Of a stretch of DNA of 42,093 nt, positions 8,708 through 15,897 are shown one piece after another. Origin of the DNA: UBA2287 sp037442025 (lineage in GTDB: Bacteria; Bacteroidota; Bacteroidia; Bacteroidales; Tenuifilaceae); NCBI GenBank assembly GCA_037442025.1, contig JBBIRB010000023.1:1-42093 (forward strand). The letters run 5' to 3'. How positions within the stretch are numbered: the stretch's first letter is position 1; each line of letters starts with the position of its first letter. The notes below the pieces were generated by a model. That model saw only the letters and a list, made by a program, of their open reading frames with translations, was not told where the DNA came from and ran no database searches. The translations under genes were made by a program, and so were the position numbers.

Positions 8708-9441
8708 TCCTGTATATATCGTCCGTTTACCCCCCAAAGGGCCATTTTAATTTCGGCAATGGTTGGCTCCTCAATATAAAACTGGGTGGTTTGGCGACCA
8801 ATATCCTGTAGCAAATGAGCATCGGAGTTTCGAATAAACCTTCGGTTTTTTAAATAACCATTCCTTGCAATAAAATCGGCTGTTGAAGTGTTCTTCGAAA
8901 GTTCAAGCGCATCGAACTGCAAATCGGCAGGTATAAACCCAAGCTGACTGGTTAAACTGTACCGAAGCCTATCGACATGAGCAGGAATAAACAGTCCGCC
9001 TATCCTATGAACTTCTTCGGAAATTTGGTTTACTCCAACGTTTAAACCCGAAATTAAAAGGTACTCTACTTCGCTTATAATTTCCTCGTTATTGTTTACC
9101 ACAACCTGATAGCCAAAGGTTTCGGGTTTATTAGGTATACGGGGTAAATTTTTATCGATAAAATTTTGAAATGCTTCGCGCTGCTCTTCCTCATCGAAAA
9201 GGCATAGCAAATGCGCCTCCTCCTTCGAAGTTACCTCGGCTCCAAAAAACACTTTAATCCCGCGTTCGTGCCCCAATTTTCGAACTAAAGGCCCGTGATG
9301 CGTTGCATTATGATCGGTTACTGCAATAATATTTAGGTTAAGCGCAGCAGCCATTTCCACAATTCGCGTAGGACTCATATCTAAATCGCCGCAAGGCGAC
9401 AGAACAGAGTGAACGTGCAAATCGGCTTTATAGCAGCGCAT
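8704..9441 (-). CDS. PHP-domain metal-dependent phosphoesterase family protein
   Basis: 245 aa. PHP metal-ligand motifs are in the expected order: DLHVHSVLSPCGD near the N-terminus, AVTDHNATHHG, FGAEVTSKEEAH, FIPAHVDR and RNSDAH. PHP proteins include histidinol phosphatase, nucleotide and RNA phosphoesterases and polymerase-associated domains, so a trinuclear-metal phosphoesterase is likely. The substrate is unknown. The gene lies 17 bp after a DRTGG gene and overlaps the following GHKL ATPase gene by 4 bp. PHP genes recur next to sensory [FeFe] hydrogenases in several anaerobes, to my knowledge without an assigned role. Confidence 0.88.
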   Translation of the reverse strand: MRCYKADLHVHSVLSPCGDLDMSPTRIVEMAAALNLNIIAVTDHNATHHGPLVRKLGHERGIKVFFGAEVTSKEEAHLLCLFDEEEQREAFQNFIDKNLPRIPNKPETFGYQVVVNNNEEIISEVEYLLISGLNVGVNQISEEVHRIGGLFIPAHVDRLRYSLTSQLGFIPADLQFDALELSKNTSTADFIARNGYLKNRRFIRNSDAHLLQDIGRQTTQFYIEEPTIAEIKMALWGVNGRYIQE

Positions 9442-9458
9442 ACCCTTTGCTTTGCAAA

Positions 9459-9794
9459 TTAAGCGTTAAGCATTCTGTAAAGTTCTCCCGACATTTCGAA
9501 TGCGCCTAGTGCAGTTCCTATAACGGGAATTCCTTCAATATTGGCCTGCTCGGCCATATCGGCTTCGGGTGTACCGTTGCTAATTATTACTACAGCGGCC
9601 AGCTCCTTAAGCGAAGCAATGGCCATAACATTTTTATGGCTTTGTAGTGTAATCCATACCCTACCTGCATCGGCATTGCCCATAACGTCGCTCAGTAAAT
9701 CGGATGTATATCCTCCAGTTACTTCCCTATTAAGGCCTTCGGCTCCAGCCAAAACGGTCAAATTCAATTTTTCTACTATATCTTTTACTATCAT
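9459..9794 (-). CDS. DRTGG-domain protein (second copy in the cluster)
   Basis: 111 aa, essentially one DRTGG domain. It opens with MIVKDIVEKLNLTVLAGAEGLNREV, has YTSDLLSDVMGNADAGRVWITLQSH in the middle, and then alternating beta/alpha segments with VVIISNGTPEADM and GIPVIGT. DRTGG domains are found at the N-terminus of some HprK-like kinases and beside CBS domains; they are probable ligand-sensing modules of unknown function. It resembles the protein at 11815-12159 but is clearly diverged. The 191 bp upstream hold tandem repeats, so whether it is co-transcribed with the sensory hydrogenase gene is uncertain. Confidence 0.82.
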   Translation of the reverse strand: MIVKDIVEKLNLTVLAGAEGLNREVTGGYTSDLLSDVMGNADAGRVWITLQSHKNVMAIASLKELAAVVIISNGTPEADMAEQANIEGIPVIGTALGAFEMSGELYRMLNA

Positions 9795-9808
9795 GGTGGA
9801 TTATTTTG

Positions 9809-9850
9809 TTGTCGGTTGTCAGTTGTCGGTTGTCAGTTGTCGGTTGTCAG
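9809..9850. repeat. Three perfect 14-bp tandem repeats
   Basis: The unit TTGTCGGTTGTCAG is repeated three times head to tail without spacers. Each unit itself contains two GGTTGTC/AGTTGTC-like halves. It lies between the sensory hydrogenase gene and the DRTGG/PHP genes, inside what should be one transcription unit. Its function is unknown; it is a good candidate for copy-number variation between strains. Confidence 0.9.
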
Positions 9851-9968
9851 TTGCTTGCCCTGAGGCTCTCGAAGGGTCAGTTATTGGGCTATTCAGCTAT
9901 TGGGCTATTCAGTAGTTCTAATATTCAGATGTTCAGTTGTTCTAATGTTCAATTGTTCAATTGTTCAA
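9851..9968. repeat. Composite low-complexity repeats with REP-like motif
   Basis: This is the continuation of the repeat tract. A REP-like motif CCCTGAGGCTCTCGAAGGG at 9858-9876 resembles the CCCTGAGCCTGTCGAAGGG-type interspersed element of many bacterial genomes. It is followed by a 16-bp unit (GYTATTGGGCTATTCA) in two copies at 9880-9911, and then short ATGTTCA/TTGTTCAA repeats to 9968. The tract contains no plausible gene on either strand. It looks like the debris of repeated small insertions and slippage. Confidence 0.75.
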
Positions 9969-9985
9969 ACAATAAAATACCCTTG

Positions 9986-11371
9986 TCAAGTTTTTTTGCC
10001 GTTTCTTTTATTGCCGTCTTTTAAAAAGCGATCTTTTCCCCAAATGCGCTCCATAATTCGGTACGAGTGATCGGGGTGTAACTTTCGGGTTTGCTCCATA
10101 TTTTTTTGAATGAAAACACACTCGGAAATGGCTCCCCTACCCTGCACAATGTCTTCGGCTAAAGCCACACACGTTGGAGCACCGCAAACGCCACAATCGA
10201 TACCTGGCAAAAAACGCATTAAGCGGCGAACCCGTGCCATTTTTTTCATGGCGCGAGCCATATCCTCGTCGAGTTTCACCATGCTTCGGGGTTTAACGGG
10301 AGCAATAGCCATTTTTTGAAGCAGGTATGGATAGTAATCCCACATATCAGCAGCAGGTGTATTTACAGGAGCTGCTTGAGTTGTACCCATTTGCTTCGAT
10401 CGTTTACGCATTCGCTCTACCGTTAGAAAACGGTTACCGTAGCAAAGTACACCACCTGCACAACCTTCGTCGCACGAGCGAATTTCGAGAAAATCGATAT
10501 CCGACTCCTCTTCGTTTTCGAGCTTTTCGAAAAACTCAATTGCACTCGATATACCATCGATGGCCAAACAGCGACCGTTAATATGGCCCGATTCACCATT
10601 GGTAAGGCTCCACATCATGCTTTTACCCTTAATGTATGGCTGCATTATGGGCTTCTGATTGTCACTCCCCTTTTGCTTAATATTCTTAAGCACAAGATTA
10701 TACATGGTATCCATGTTTATTACACCTGAAACCTCCGAAGCATCTTCGCCAATGGGGCTCTTAATGGCGGCTATTTTAGCGGCACAAGGGGTAATGTAAA
10801 AAATACCTATCTCGTTAGGCATTGCACCCTGATCGATAAATTTCTTCTTGTAGTAGTTTGCCGAAATATCTAGTGGGGGCTGAAGTAGCAGAATATTGTC
10901 GACCAAGGCAGGAAATTTAACCTGGATTAGCCTAATAATTGCAGGGCAAAACGATGAAATAATTGGCTTTGATACCTTTGGCGAGGCTATGTAGCGGTTT
11001 ATGGCATGGCTTAAAATTTCGGCTGAATTTTCGAGTTCGAAAACATCGGTAAAGCCTATTTCGAGCATCGACTGCTGCACGGTGGCAGGGCTGATATTAT
11101 CGGAAAATTGGCCGAAAAACACCGAAGGGGTTAACGCCACCCTGTATTTAAAGTTGAAAATCTGACGAAAGTCGTCCTGCTCAATGTATATAGCTCGAAC
11201 AGGGCAAACCTTAAAGCATTCACCACAATCGACGCAACGATTTTCATAAAGTTGGGCTTTGCCATTTTTTACGCGAATGGCTTCGGTAGGGCAAACCCTC
11301 ATGCAGTGGGAGCATCCAATGCAAATCTCTCGGTCAATTTTAAGTGCGTGATGAAAATCCTTACGTTCCAT
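9986..11371 (-). CDS. Sensory-type [FeFe] hydrogenase-like protein (HsfB/HydS class)
   Basis: 461 aa. Two [4Fe-4S] ferredoxin motifs (C17-C27 and C46-C56) precede a diverged H-cluster domain. The four H-cluster cysteines can be placed at C142 (FCPAI), C196 (ITPCAAK), and C300 and C304 (CDEGCAGG). The position of the catalytic proton-transfer cysteine (first Cys of TSCCP) is F141. A C-terminal Fe-S domain (CGVCGAPTC...EC, C393-C418) follows. This layout matches the putative H2-sensing hydrogenases of Thermotoga and clostridia, but those I know end in a PAS domain and this protein stops shortly after the Fe-S domain. Low catalytic turnover and a sensing role are inferred. It lies 15 bp after a GHKL ATPase gene, which suggests a signalling partner. 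Confidence 0.88.
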   Translation of the reverse strand: MERKDFHHALKIDREICIGCSHCMRVCPTEAIRVKNGKAQLYENRCVDCGECFKVCPVRAIYIEQDDFRQIFNFKYRVALTPSVFFGQFSDNISPATVQQSMLEIGFTDVFELENSAEILSHAINRYIASPKVSKPIISSFCPAIIRLIQVKFPALVDNILLLQPPLDISANYYKKKFIDQGAMPNEIGIFYITPCAAKIAAIKSPIGEDASEVSGVINMDTMYNLVLKNIKQKGSDNQKPIMQPYIKGKSMMWSLTNGESGHINGRCLAIDGISSAIEFFEKLENEEESDIDFLEIRSCDEGCAGGVLCYGNRFLTVERMRKRSKQMGTTQAAPVNTPAADMWDYYPYLLQKMAIAPVKPRSMVKLDEDMARAMKKMARVRRLMRFLPGIDCGVCGAPTCVALAEDIVQGRGAISECVFIQKNMEQTRKLHPDHSYRIMERIWGKDRFLKDGNKRNGKKT

Positions 11372-11386
11372 TGCAATTCGCTAATT

Positions 11387-11800
11387 TTACGAAAGATACA
11401 CAACTATTTCGACAACAGTACCCTCGTTAACAATGCTATTTATTCTGAATTCGTCGGCATTGGCCTGAATATTGGGTAGTCCCATTCCCGCTCCAAAACC
11501 CATTTCGCGCACCTGGGGCGAAGCCGTTGAATAGCCCTTTTGCATTGCAAGCGAAATATCGGGAATACCGGGGCCCTTATCTATTAATTCCATCGAAATT
11601 TTATCGGTCGATATTTCAACATCAATTGCTCCGCTCCAAGCGTGGGCAACAATGTTTACTTCGGCTTCGTAGAGGCAAACAACAACACGTTTAATAAGCT
11701 TAGGATCAACATTAAGCTGCTTGAGAACCTTTTTAACCTGGCTCGACGCATAACCGGCATTGGTAAAATCGGCTCCCTGTATTTTGTAGTGAAACTTCAT
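11387..11800 (-). CDS. Anti-sigma-factor-like ATPase (RsbW/SpoIIAB-type GHKL domain)
   Basis: 137 aa, a single GHKL domain of the serine-kinase anti-sigma type. The N-box is LYEAEVNIVAHAW, the G1 box DKGPGIPD and the G2 box GFGAGMGLPNIQ. RsbW/SpoIIAB proteins phosphorylate an anti-sigma antagonist or bind a sigma factor; RsbT-like members are switch kinases. No sigma factor, STAS antagonist or PP2C phosphatase gene is adjacent, so the partner is either elsewhere or a DRTGG protein. It lies 14 bp after the first DRTGG gene and 15 bp before the sensory hydrogenase gene. Confidence 0.86.
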   Translation of the reverse strand: MKFHYKIQGADFTNAGYASSQVKKVLKQLNVDPKLIKRVVVCLYEAEVNIVAHAWSGAIDVEISTDKISMELIDKGPGIPDISLAMQKGYSTASPQVREMGFGAGMGLPNIQANADEFRINSIVNEGTVVEIVVYLS

Positions 11801-11814
11801 TGAATTTTGTTTTA

Positions 11815-12159
11815 TTAAAATACGGGTTTCAAGCCATTTGCATATAGTTCGCCAGAAGCTCTAAACATACTCCACTTGCACTCAATAAGAACAATGCTGC
11901 TTTCACAGGCTAACTGAACCATCTCGTCGGTTACCTTTTTATTTCGAACAAAAACTACACAGCTAATATCCGACATTTCGGCGGTCCGTATAGCTTGAAC
12001 ATTGGCTAAACCGGTTAATAGCAGCATTTTATCGACCTGGGTTGTTAAAACATCGCTCATTAAATCCGATGAGAAAGCGAAATCCACCTCCGTATCTAAA
12101 TGTTGCTCACAACATAGAACCTTGCCCTCAACAATGCCTACAACTTCACTTAACTTCAT
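11815..12159 (-). CDS. DRTGG-domain protein (first gene of the regulatory unit)
   Basis: 114 aa from MKLSEVVGIVEGKV. The middle section FAFSSDLMSDVL corresponds to YTSDLLSDVM of the second DRTGG protein at 9459. The C-terminal half ends with a WSMFRASGELYANGL motif comparable to FEMSGELYRML in the paralogue. I chose the ATG at 12159: a start at 12198 would add 13 atypical residues and overlap the TACCTTTG promoter element at 12196-12203. Function unknown; a ligand-sensing domain is likely. A Rex-type palindrome lies about 70-90 nt upstream of the start. Confidence 0.82.
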   Translation of the reverse strand: MKLSEVVGIVEGKVLCCEQHLDTEVDFAFSSDLMSDVLTTQVDKMLLLTGLANVQAIRTAEMSDISCVVFVRNKKVTDEMVQLACESSIVLIECKWSMFRASGELYANGLKPVF

Positions 12160-12195
12160 TTTGAAAAGAATATGCTTATACTTCAAAAAGTAATG

Positions 12196-12203
12196 CAAAG
12201 GTA
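12196..12203 (-). promoter_or_regulatory. Bacteroidota -7 promoter element of the regulatory unit
   Basis: The minus strand reads TACCTTTG, a perfect match to TAnnTTTG. A weak -33 region (TTTTCTGTTG) lies about 18 nt upstream. Transcription would begin near 12189, giving a leader of about 30 nt to the ATG at 12159. Confidence 0.65.
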
Positions 12204-12229
12204 CTATTGAATACGCAACAGAAAAATTA

Positions 12230-12247
12230 TTGTTATATTTTTAACAA
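12230..12247 (-). promoter_or_regulatory. Putative Rex operator upstream of the sensory/DRTGG unit
   Basis: The plus strand reads TTGTTATATTTTTAACAA, matching 13 of 14 specified positions of TTGTTAA-N4-TTAACAA. It lies just upstream of the -33 region of the promoter at 12196-12203, about 40-58 nt before the expected transcription start. From there it could repress or, less likely, activate. The remainder of 12160-12405 holds only the promoter and the hydA2 terminator. Confidence 0.72.
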
Positions 12248-12364
12248 CATGTTTATCGGAATCTCTAAAATACTTTTTAATTGAAAATGGTTAACTCAGA
12301 CTAAGAAAGTGGGACAATTCAAAGTTGCATTATAAAGATAAATTGCTCAATATGCAATAAAAAA

Positions 12365-12386
12365 AAAGGGGCAAAATTGCCCCTTT
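12365..12386 (-). terminator. Intrinsic terminator after hydA2
   Basis: A 10-bp inverted repeat (AAAGGGGCAA at 12365-12374, complement at 12377-12386) 20 bp beyond the hydA2 stop. On the minus strand a run of U follows the GC-rich stem. It separates the hydC2-hydB2-hydA2 unit from the regulatory unit, so the latter needs its own promoter. Confidence 0.85.
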
Positions 12387-12405
12387 CCCAAATAAAAGTA
12401 ACTCT

Positions 12406-14190
12406 TTAGTATCTGTTACGCTTTGTGTAGTGTGTATGAAGCAAATGATGCGACTTGTGACCAAGTGGCTTCTCGAGGTATTCGGCATAAATACGTTTAA
12501 TTTCGGGAACCTCGTGCGACTTGCGAATAGGCATCCCCTCGTCTTCGGCGTAAATTGCAGCAATACGCTTTTTGCGAACCTCGTCATTTGTAGGAATGGG
12601 CTGACCACCACCGCCAATACATCCGCCTGGGCATGCCATAATTTCGATGAAATGGTAAGGCGACTTGCCATCCTTAATTTGATCCATTATAATGCGTGCG
12701 TTCTTTAATCCGTGGGCAATAGCCACTTTAACCTCAACGCCCTCAAGGAAATCGAAAGCAGGAAGTACCTTTTCGAGTTTTATTCCGGCTTCTTTTATGC
12801 CCTCGAGACCACGAACAGGGTTAATTGCAAGGTTTTTGAAAGGTACCTCGCGACCAGTAACCACCTCGTAAACGGTACGAAGTGCAGCCTCCATTACACC
12901 TCCGGTTGCACCAAAAATTACTGCTGCCCCCGATGATTCGCCCATGTAGCTGTCGTATGCCGAATCGGGAAGATTTACAAAGTCGAGACCCGATTGCTTA
13001 ACCATATGCCCTATTTCGCGAGTGGTTAAGCCAGCATCAACATCCTGGTATCCGCTCGATTTCATTTCAGGACGGTTCGCTTCGAACTTTTTAGCTGCGC
13101 AAGGCATAGCCGCAACGCTCACAATTTTCGAAGGATCAACACCTAATTTCTCGGCATAAAAAGTTTTGGTTAGCGCTCCAAACATTTGTTGTGGCGACTT
13201 ACAGGTCGACAGGTGGTCGAGGTGCTCGGGGTACATATGCTCAATAAACTTAACCCAGCCTGGCGAGCAAGAAGTAATCATGGGTAAAGCAACCTTTTCG
13301 CCATGCTTCAGAGCCTTGGTAACCCTTTCGAGAAACTCGTTACCTTCCTCAATAATGGTTAAATCGGCGGTAAAGTCGGTGTCGAGAACTGAGTCGAATC
13401 CAATTTTCTTAAGAGCAGTAACCATTTTGCCAGTAACACGAGTACCAACGGGGAATCCAAGCATTTCGCCCAACGCAACGCGAACCGAAGGAGCAGTATT
13501 AATAACAACGTGCTTATCGGGATCGCCAATGGCATCCCAAATCTCGTGGTAGTAGCGTCTCTCGGTAAGGGCACCGGTGGGACAGTGCGTAACGCACTGA
13601 CCGCAGTTTACGCAAACCACATCGTTCATTGGTAAATCCATGAAAGTCGAAATTTTCATGTCTTTGCCTTTATGAGCAACGGTTATGGCATTTACGTGCT
13701 GTAGTTCGGCGCAAGTTCTAACGCAGCGCTGGCAACGTACGCATTTGCTATCGTCCTTTTCAATTGAATACGACGATTTATCGACCCTGATATTGGGTTT
13801 AAGTACACTTAAATACCTTTCGGAATCGACATTGTATTCAGCAGCAAGCGATTGTAATTCGCAATTGGTGCTGCGGTAGCAGGTTGTGCATTGGGTATTG
13901 TGCTCCGAAACGAGTAACGAAATTATATCGGTGCGAGCCTTACGAACCTTAGGAGTTGTAGTGTTTACAACCATACCCTCTTCGGCAGGTACTGCGCATG
14001 ATGCAACAAGAGTTCTGCGTCCTTCAACCTCTACTACACAAACACGGCAGTTACCGGCTATACAAAGGTCTTCGTGATAACAAAGGGTAGGAATGCGAAC
14101 ATTCGCCTTTTTGGCGGCATCGAATATCGATATTCCCTTTTCAACTTCGAGAGCGATGCCATCTATTGTAACTTTTATTTTTTCAGCCAT
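12406..14190 (-). CDS. hydA: HydA2: catalytic subunit of a second trimeric [FeFe] hydrogenase
   Basis: 594 aa with the same domain order as the first HydA: [2Fe-2S] (C37, C43/C48/C51 region, C65), His/Cys [4Fe-4S] (H97, C101, C104, C110), two [4Fe-4S] motifs (C150-C160; C193-C203) and an H-cluster domain. The other H-cluster motifs are intact: MPCAAKKFE (C364) and MACPGGC (C520, C524). The first motif reads TSCSPGW (C308, S309) instead of TSCCPGW. Relative to Clostridium pasteurianum CpI this puts Ser at the C300 ligand position. Twenty-one residues on, a Cys (C330, STCKSPQQM) replaces the Ala seen in HydA1. Variants of this kind exist in other hydrogenases to my knowledge. The gene sits 37 bp after hydB2 and ends at a terminator. 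Confidence 0.94.
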   Translation of the reverse strand: MAEKIKVTIDGIALEVEKGISIFDAAKKANVRIPTLCYHEDLCIAGNCRVCVVEVEGRRTLVASCAVPAEEGMVVNTTTPKVRKARTDIISLLVSEHNTQCTTCYRSTNCELQSLAAEYNVDSERYLSVLKPNIRVDKSSYSIEKDDSKCVRCQRCVRTCAELQHVNAITVAHKGKDMKISTFMDLPMNDVVCVNCGQCVTHCPTGALTERRYYHEIWDAIGDPDKHVVINTAPSVRVALGEMLGFPVGTRVTGKMVTALKKIGFDSVLDTDFTADLTIIEEGNEFLERVTKALKHGEKVALPMITSCSPGWVKFIEHMYPEHLDHLSTCKSPQQMFGALTKTFYAEKLGVDPSKIVSVAAMPCAAKKFEANRPEMKSSGYQDVDAGLTTREIGHMVKQSGLDFVNLPDSAYDSYMGESSGAAVIFGATGGVMEAALRTVYEVVTGREVPFKNLAINPVRGLEGIKEAGIKLEKVLPAFDFLEGVEVKVAIAHGLKNARIIMDQIKDGKSPYHFIEIMACPGGCIGGGGQPIPTNDEVRKKRIAAIYAEDEGMPIRKSHEVPEIKRIYAEYLEKPLGHKSHHLLHTHYTKRNRY

Positions 14191-14227
14191 TTTCTTTAGT
14201 CTTATTATTAATGAAGTGTCCTTCAGC

Positions 14228-15388
14228 TTAGTAAATCATTTCCTCTCTGAAGTTTTCAACTATTGATGAAAACGAGTTGGCAACCGACTGACCCAGACCA
14301 CATTTTGCAGTAATTTTCATGGTTTCGGAAAGTTGAAGCAGCTGATTTAGATAACTCGATGGTTTTTCGCCTTTCTTCACAGCATGAATTCCTTTGAGAA
14401 GCTGCTGACAGCCAACTCGACAAGGGGTGCACTGACCGCACGACTCCTCCTCGAAGAAATCGAGATAGTTTTGAAGTACGTTGTACATTGACCTTGAACT
14501 ATTGAAAATCATCATTGAGCCCCCAGTGGGAACGCCCTCGAAGCCAATAATAGTATCCTTAAACTTTTTACGTGGCACGCAAAAGCCCGAAGCGCCTCCA
14601 ACCTGAACCGCTTTGGTATCGCCATCGCCAAACTCTTCAACAAACTGGTCAACTGTCATGCCTAACTCAAGTTCGTAAATGCCAGCTTTTGGAGTATCGC
14701 CCGATACGCTAAACACTTTCGATCCGCGCGAGTCGGTAGTACCCAACTTTTTGAACTCCTCTGCACCGTATTTCATAATCATTACGGCATTTACAAAAGT
14801 TTCAACGTTATTAATAACGGTTGGCTTGCTAAACAAACCCGACACGGTTGGATAAGGAGGCTTATTTCGAGGCTCGCCGCGTTTACCTTCAATCGATTCG
14901 AAAAGGGCAGACTCTTCGCCGCAAATGTAGGCTCCGCTACCCATGCGAATTTCAATTGTGAAATCTAAATTAAACATTTTGGCATGCTCGTGGTAAATGT
15001 TGAGTTCGGCCTTTAAATCGGGAAGCATATAACGGTATTCACCCCTTAAATACATAAAACCCTTTTTGGCTCCAATAGCTTTTCCGCAAATGGCCATTCC
15101 GCTAAACACCTTACGAGGTACCCTGGTTAAAATTTCGCGATCCTTAAAGGTGCCAGGTTCACCCTCATCGGCGTTGCAAACAACATACTTCTCGGAATCC
15201 CTTTCGGCAGCAGTAAATTTCCACTTCATACCCGTTAAAAAACCTGCTCCACCGCGGCCCTTAAGGCCCGATGCTATCATTTCGTTAATTATTTGCTCGC
15301 TCGATTTTTTAAGGGTATCTTCGAGTACTTTATACTTTTCGGAGGTATATTCCCCGAATATTAAATCGACTCTTTTTACGTTTTCCAT
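14228..15388 (-). CDS. hydB: HydB2: minimal NuoF-like NADH/FMN subunit
   Basis: 386 aa consisting only of the NuoF core: GLKGRGGAGFLTGMKW, CNADEGEPGTFKDRE, GSGAYICGEESAL and the ESCGQCTPCRVG...CGLGQ [4Fe-4S] ligands (C317, C320, C323, C363). It ends about 20 residues after the last ligand. It lacks the N-terminal [2Fe-2S] domain and the C-terminal double [4Fe-4S] domain present in the HydB at 5834-7624. This composition resembles the HydB of the Syntrophomonas wolfei Hyd1ABC enzyme, reported as NADH-dependent and ferredoxin-independent. A non-bifurcating NADH:H2 role is therefore plausible but inferred. AAGGAGG lies 7 nt before the ATG; the gene follows hydC2 by 15 bp. Confidence 0.94.
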   Translation of the reverse strand: MENVKRVDLIFGEYTSEKYKVLEDTLKKSSEQIINEMIASGLKGRGGAGFLTGMKWKFTAAERDSEKYVVCNADEGEPGTFKDREILTRVPRKVFSGMAICGKAIGAKKGFMYLRGEYRYMLPDLKAELNIYHEHAKMFNLDFTIEIRMGSGAYICGEESALFESIEGKRGEPRNKPPYPTVSGLFSKPTVINNVETFVNAVMIMKYGAEEFKKLGTTDSRGSKVFSVSGDTPKAGIYELELGMTVDQFVEEFGDGDTKAVQVGGASGFCVPRKKFKDTIIGFEGVPTGGSMMIFNSSRSMYNVLQNYLDFFEEESCGQCTPCRVGCQQLLKGIHAVKKGEKPSSYLNQLLQLSETMKITAKCGLGQSVANSFSSIVENFREEMIY

Positions 15389-15395
15389 TGTTTTG

Positions 15396-15402
15396 CCTCC
15401 TT
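15396..15402 (-). promoter_or_regulatory. Strong Shine-Dalgarno of hydB2
   Basis: AAGGAGG on the minus strand, 7 nt before the hydB2 ATG (15386-15388), in the 15-bp gap after the hydC2 stop. Confidence 0.8.
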
Positions 15403-15403
15403 G

Positions 15404-15868
15404 TTATTTGCTCATGTAATCCATGATAATTTCGGTCACCTTGCTCTCGTTTAAATCGGGGTAAGGGGTATCGTTTATAAGCATAACTGGCCCCTTATGG
15501 CACCAACCCAAGCAATTGGTTGTAAGAAGTGTAAACTTCTTATCCTGTGTTGTTTCGCCAAGCTTAATTTTAAGCATATCCTCAATCTTTTCGATCATAC
15601 GCTTTTTACCATGCATATCGCAGGTAATGGTTTTGCAAACCCTTATCACGTATTTTCCTCTGGGTTCGGTATCGAGGAACGAATAGAAGGATGCTGTGCC
15701 GAATACCTCGGCCGATGCGATGTCGAGCTCACGAGCAATTTCGGTCATTGCTACATCGGAAAGGTAACGATTCTCATCAACAACACCTTGTAAAATGGGC
15801 ATGAGGCTATCCCTTCTTCTGCCGTATTTATCGGCAAGCTTTTTAACCAACTCTTTAACTTCTGGCAT
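15404..15868 (-). CDS. hydC: HydC2: NuoE-like [2Fe-2S] subunit of the second hydrogenase
   Basis: 154 aa NuoE-family protein, first gene of the hydC2-hydB2-hydA2 unit. The helical N-terminus contains ILQGVVDENRYLSDVAM, and AEVFGTASFYSFLDTEPRGKY is the family signature before the cluster domain. The [2Fe-2S] ligands are in CKTITC and TTNCLGWCHKGPVML. Gene order (C-B-A) differs from the first hydrogenase (X-B-A-C), so the two operons are not recent duplicates of each other. Two Rex-like palindromes lie 30-64 nt upstream of the start. Confidence 0.93.
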   Translation of the reverse strand: MPEVKELVKKLADKYGRRRDSLMPILQGVVDENRYLSDVAMTEIARELDIASAEVFGTASFYSFLDTEPRGKYVIRVCKTITCDMHGKKRMIEKIEDMLKIKLGETTQDKKFTLLTTNCLGWCHKGPVMLINDTPYPDLNESKVTEIIMDYMSK

Positions 15869-15897
15869 GTCTTTCTTTTTTGAAGGTTAGGTAAATT

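Noticed and set aside
9809..9968. CRISPR-like array
   Set aside because: The repeats abut with no unique spacers, are too short (14-16 bp), and no cas genes are present.
12406..14190. HydA2 as an inactive hydrogenase because of the TSCSP motif
   Set aside because: All other H-cluster motifs and accessory clusters are intact, the gene is in a complete operon, and a paired cysteine is present; the variant is more likely functional.
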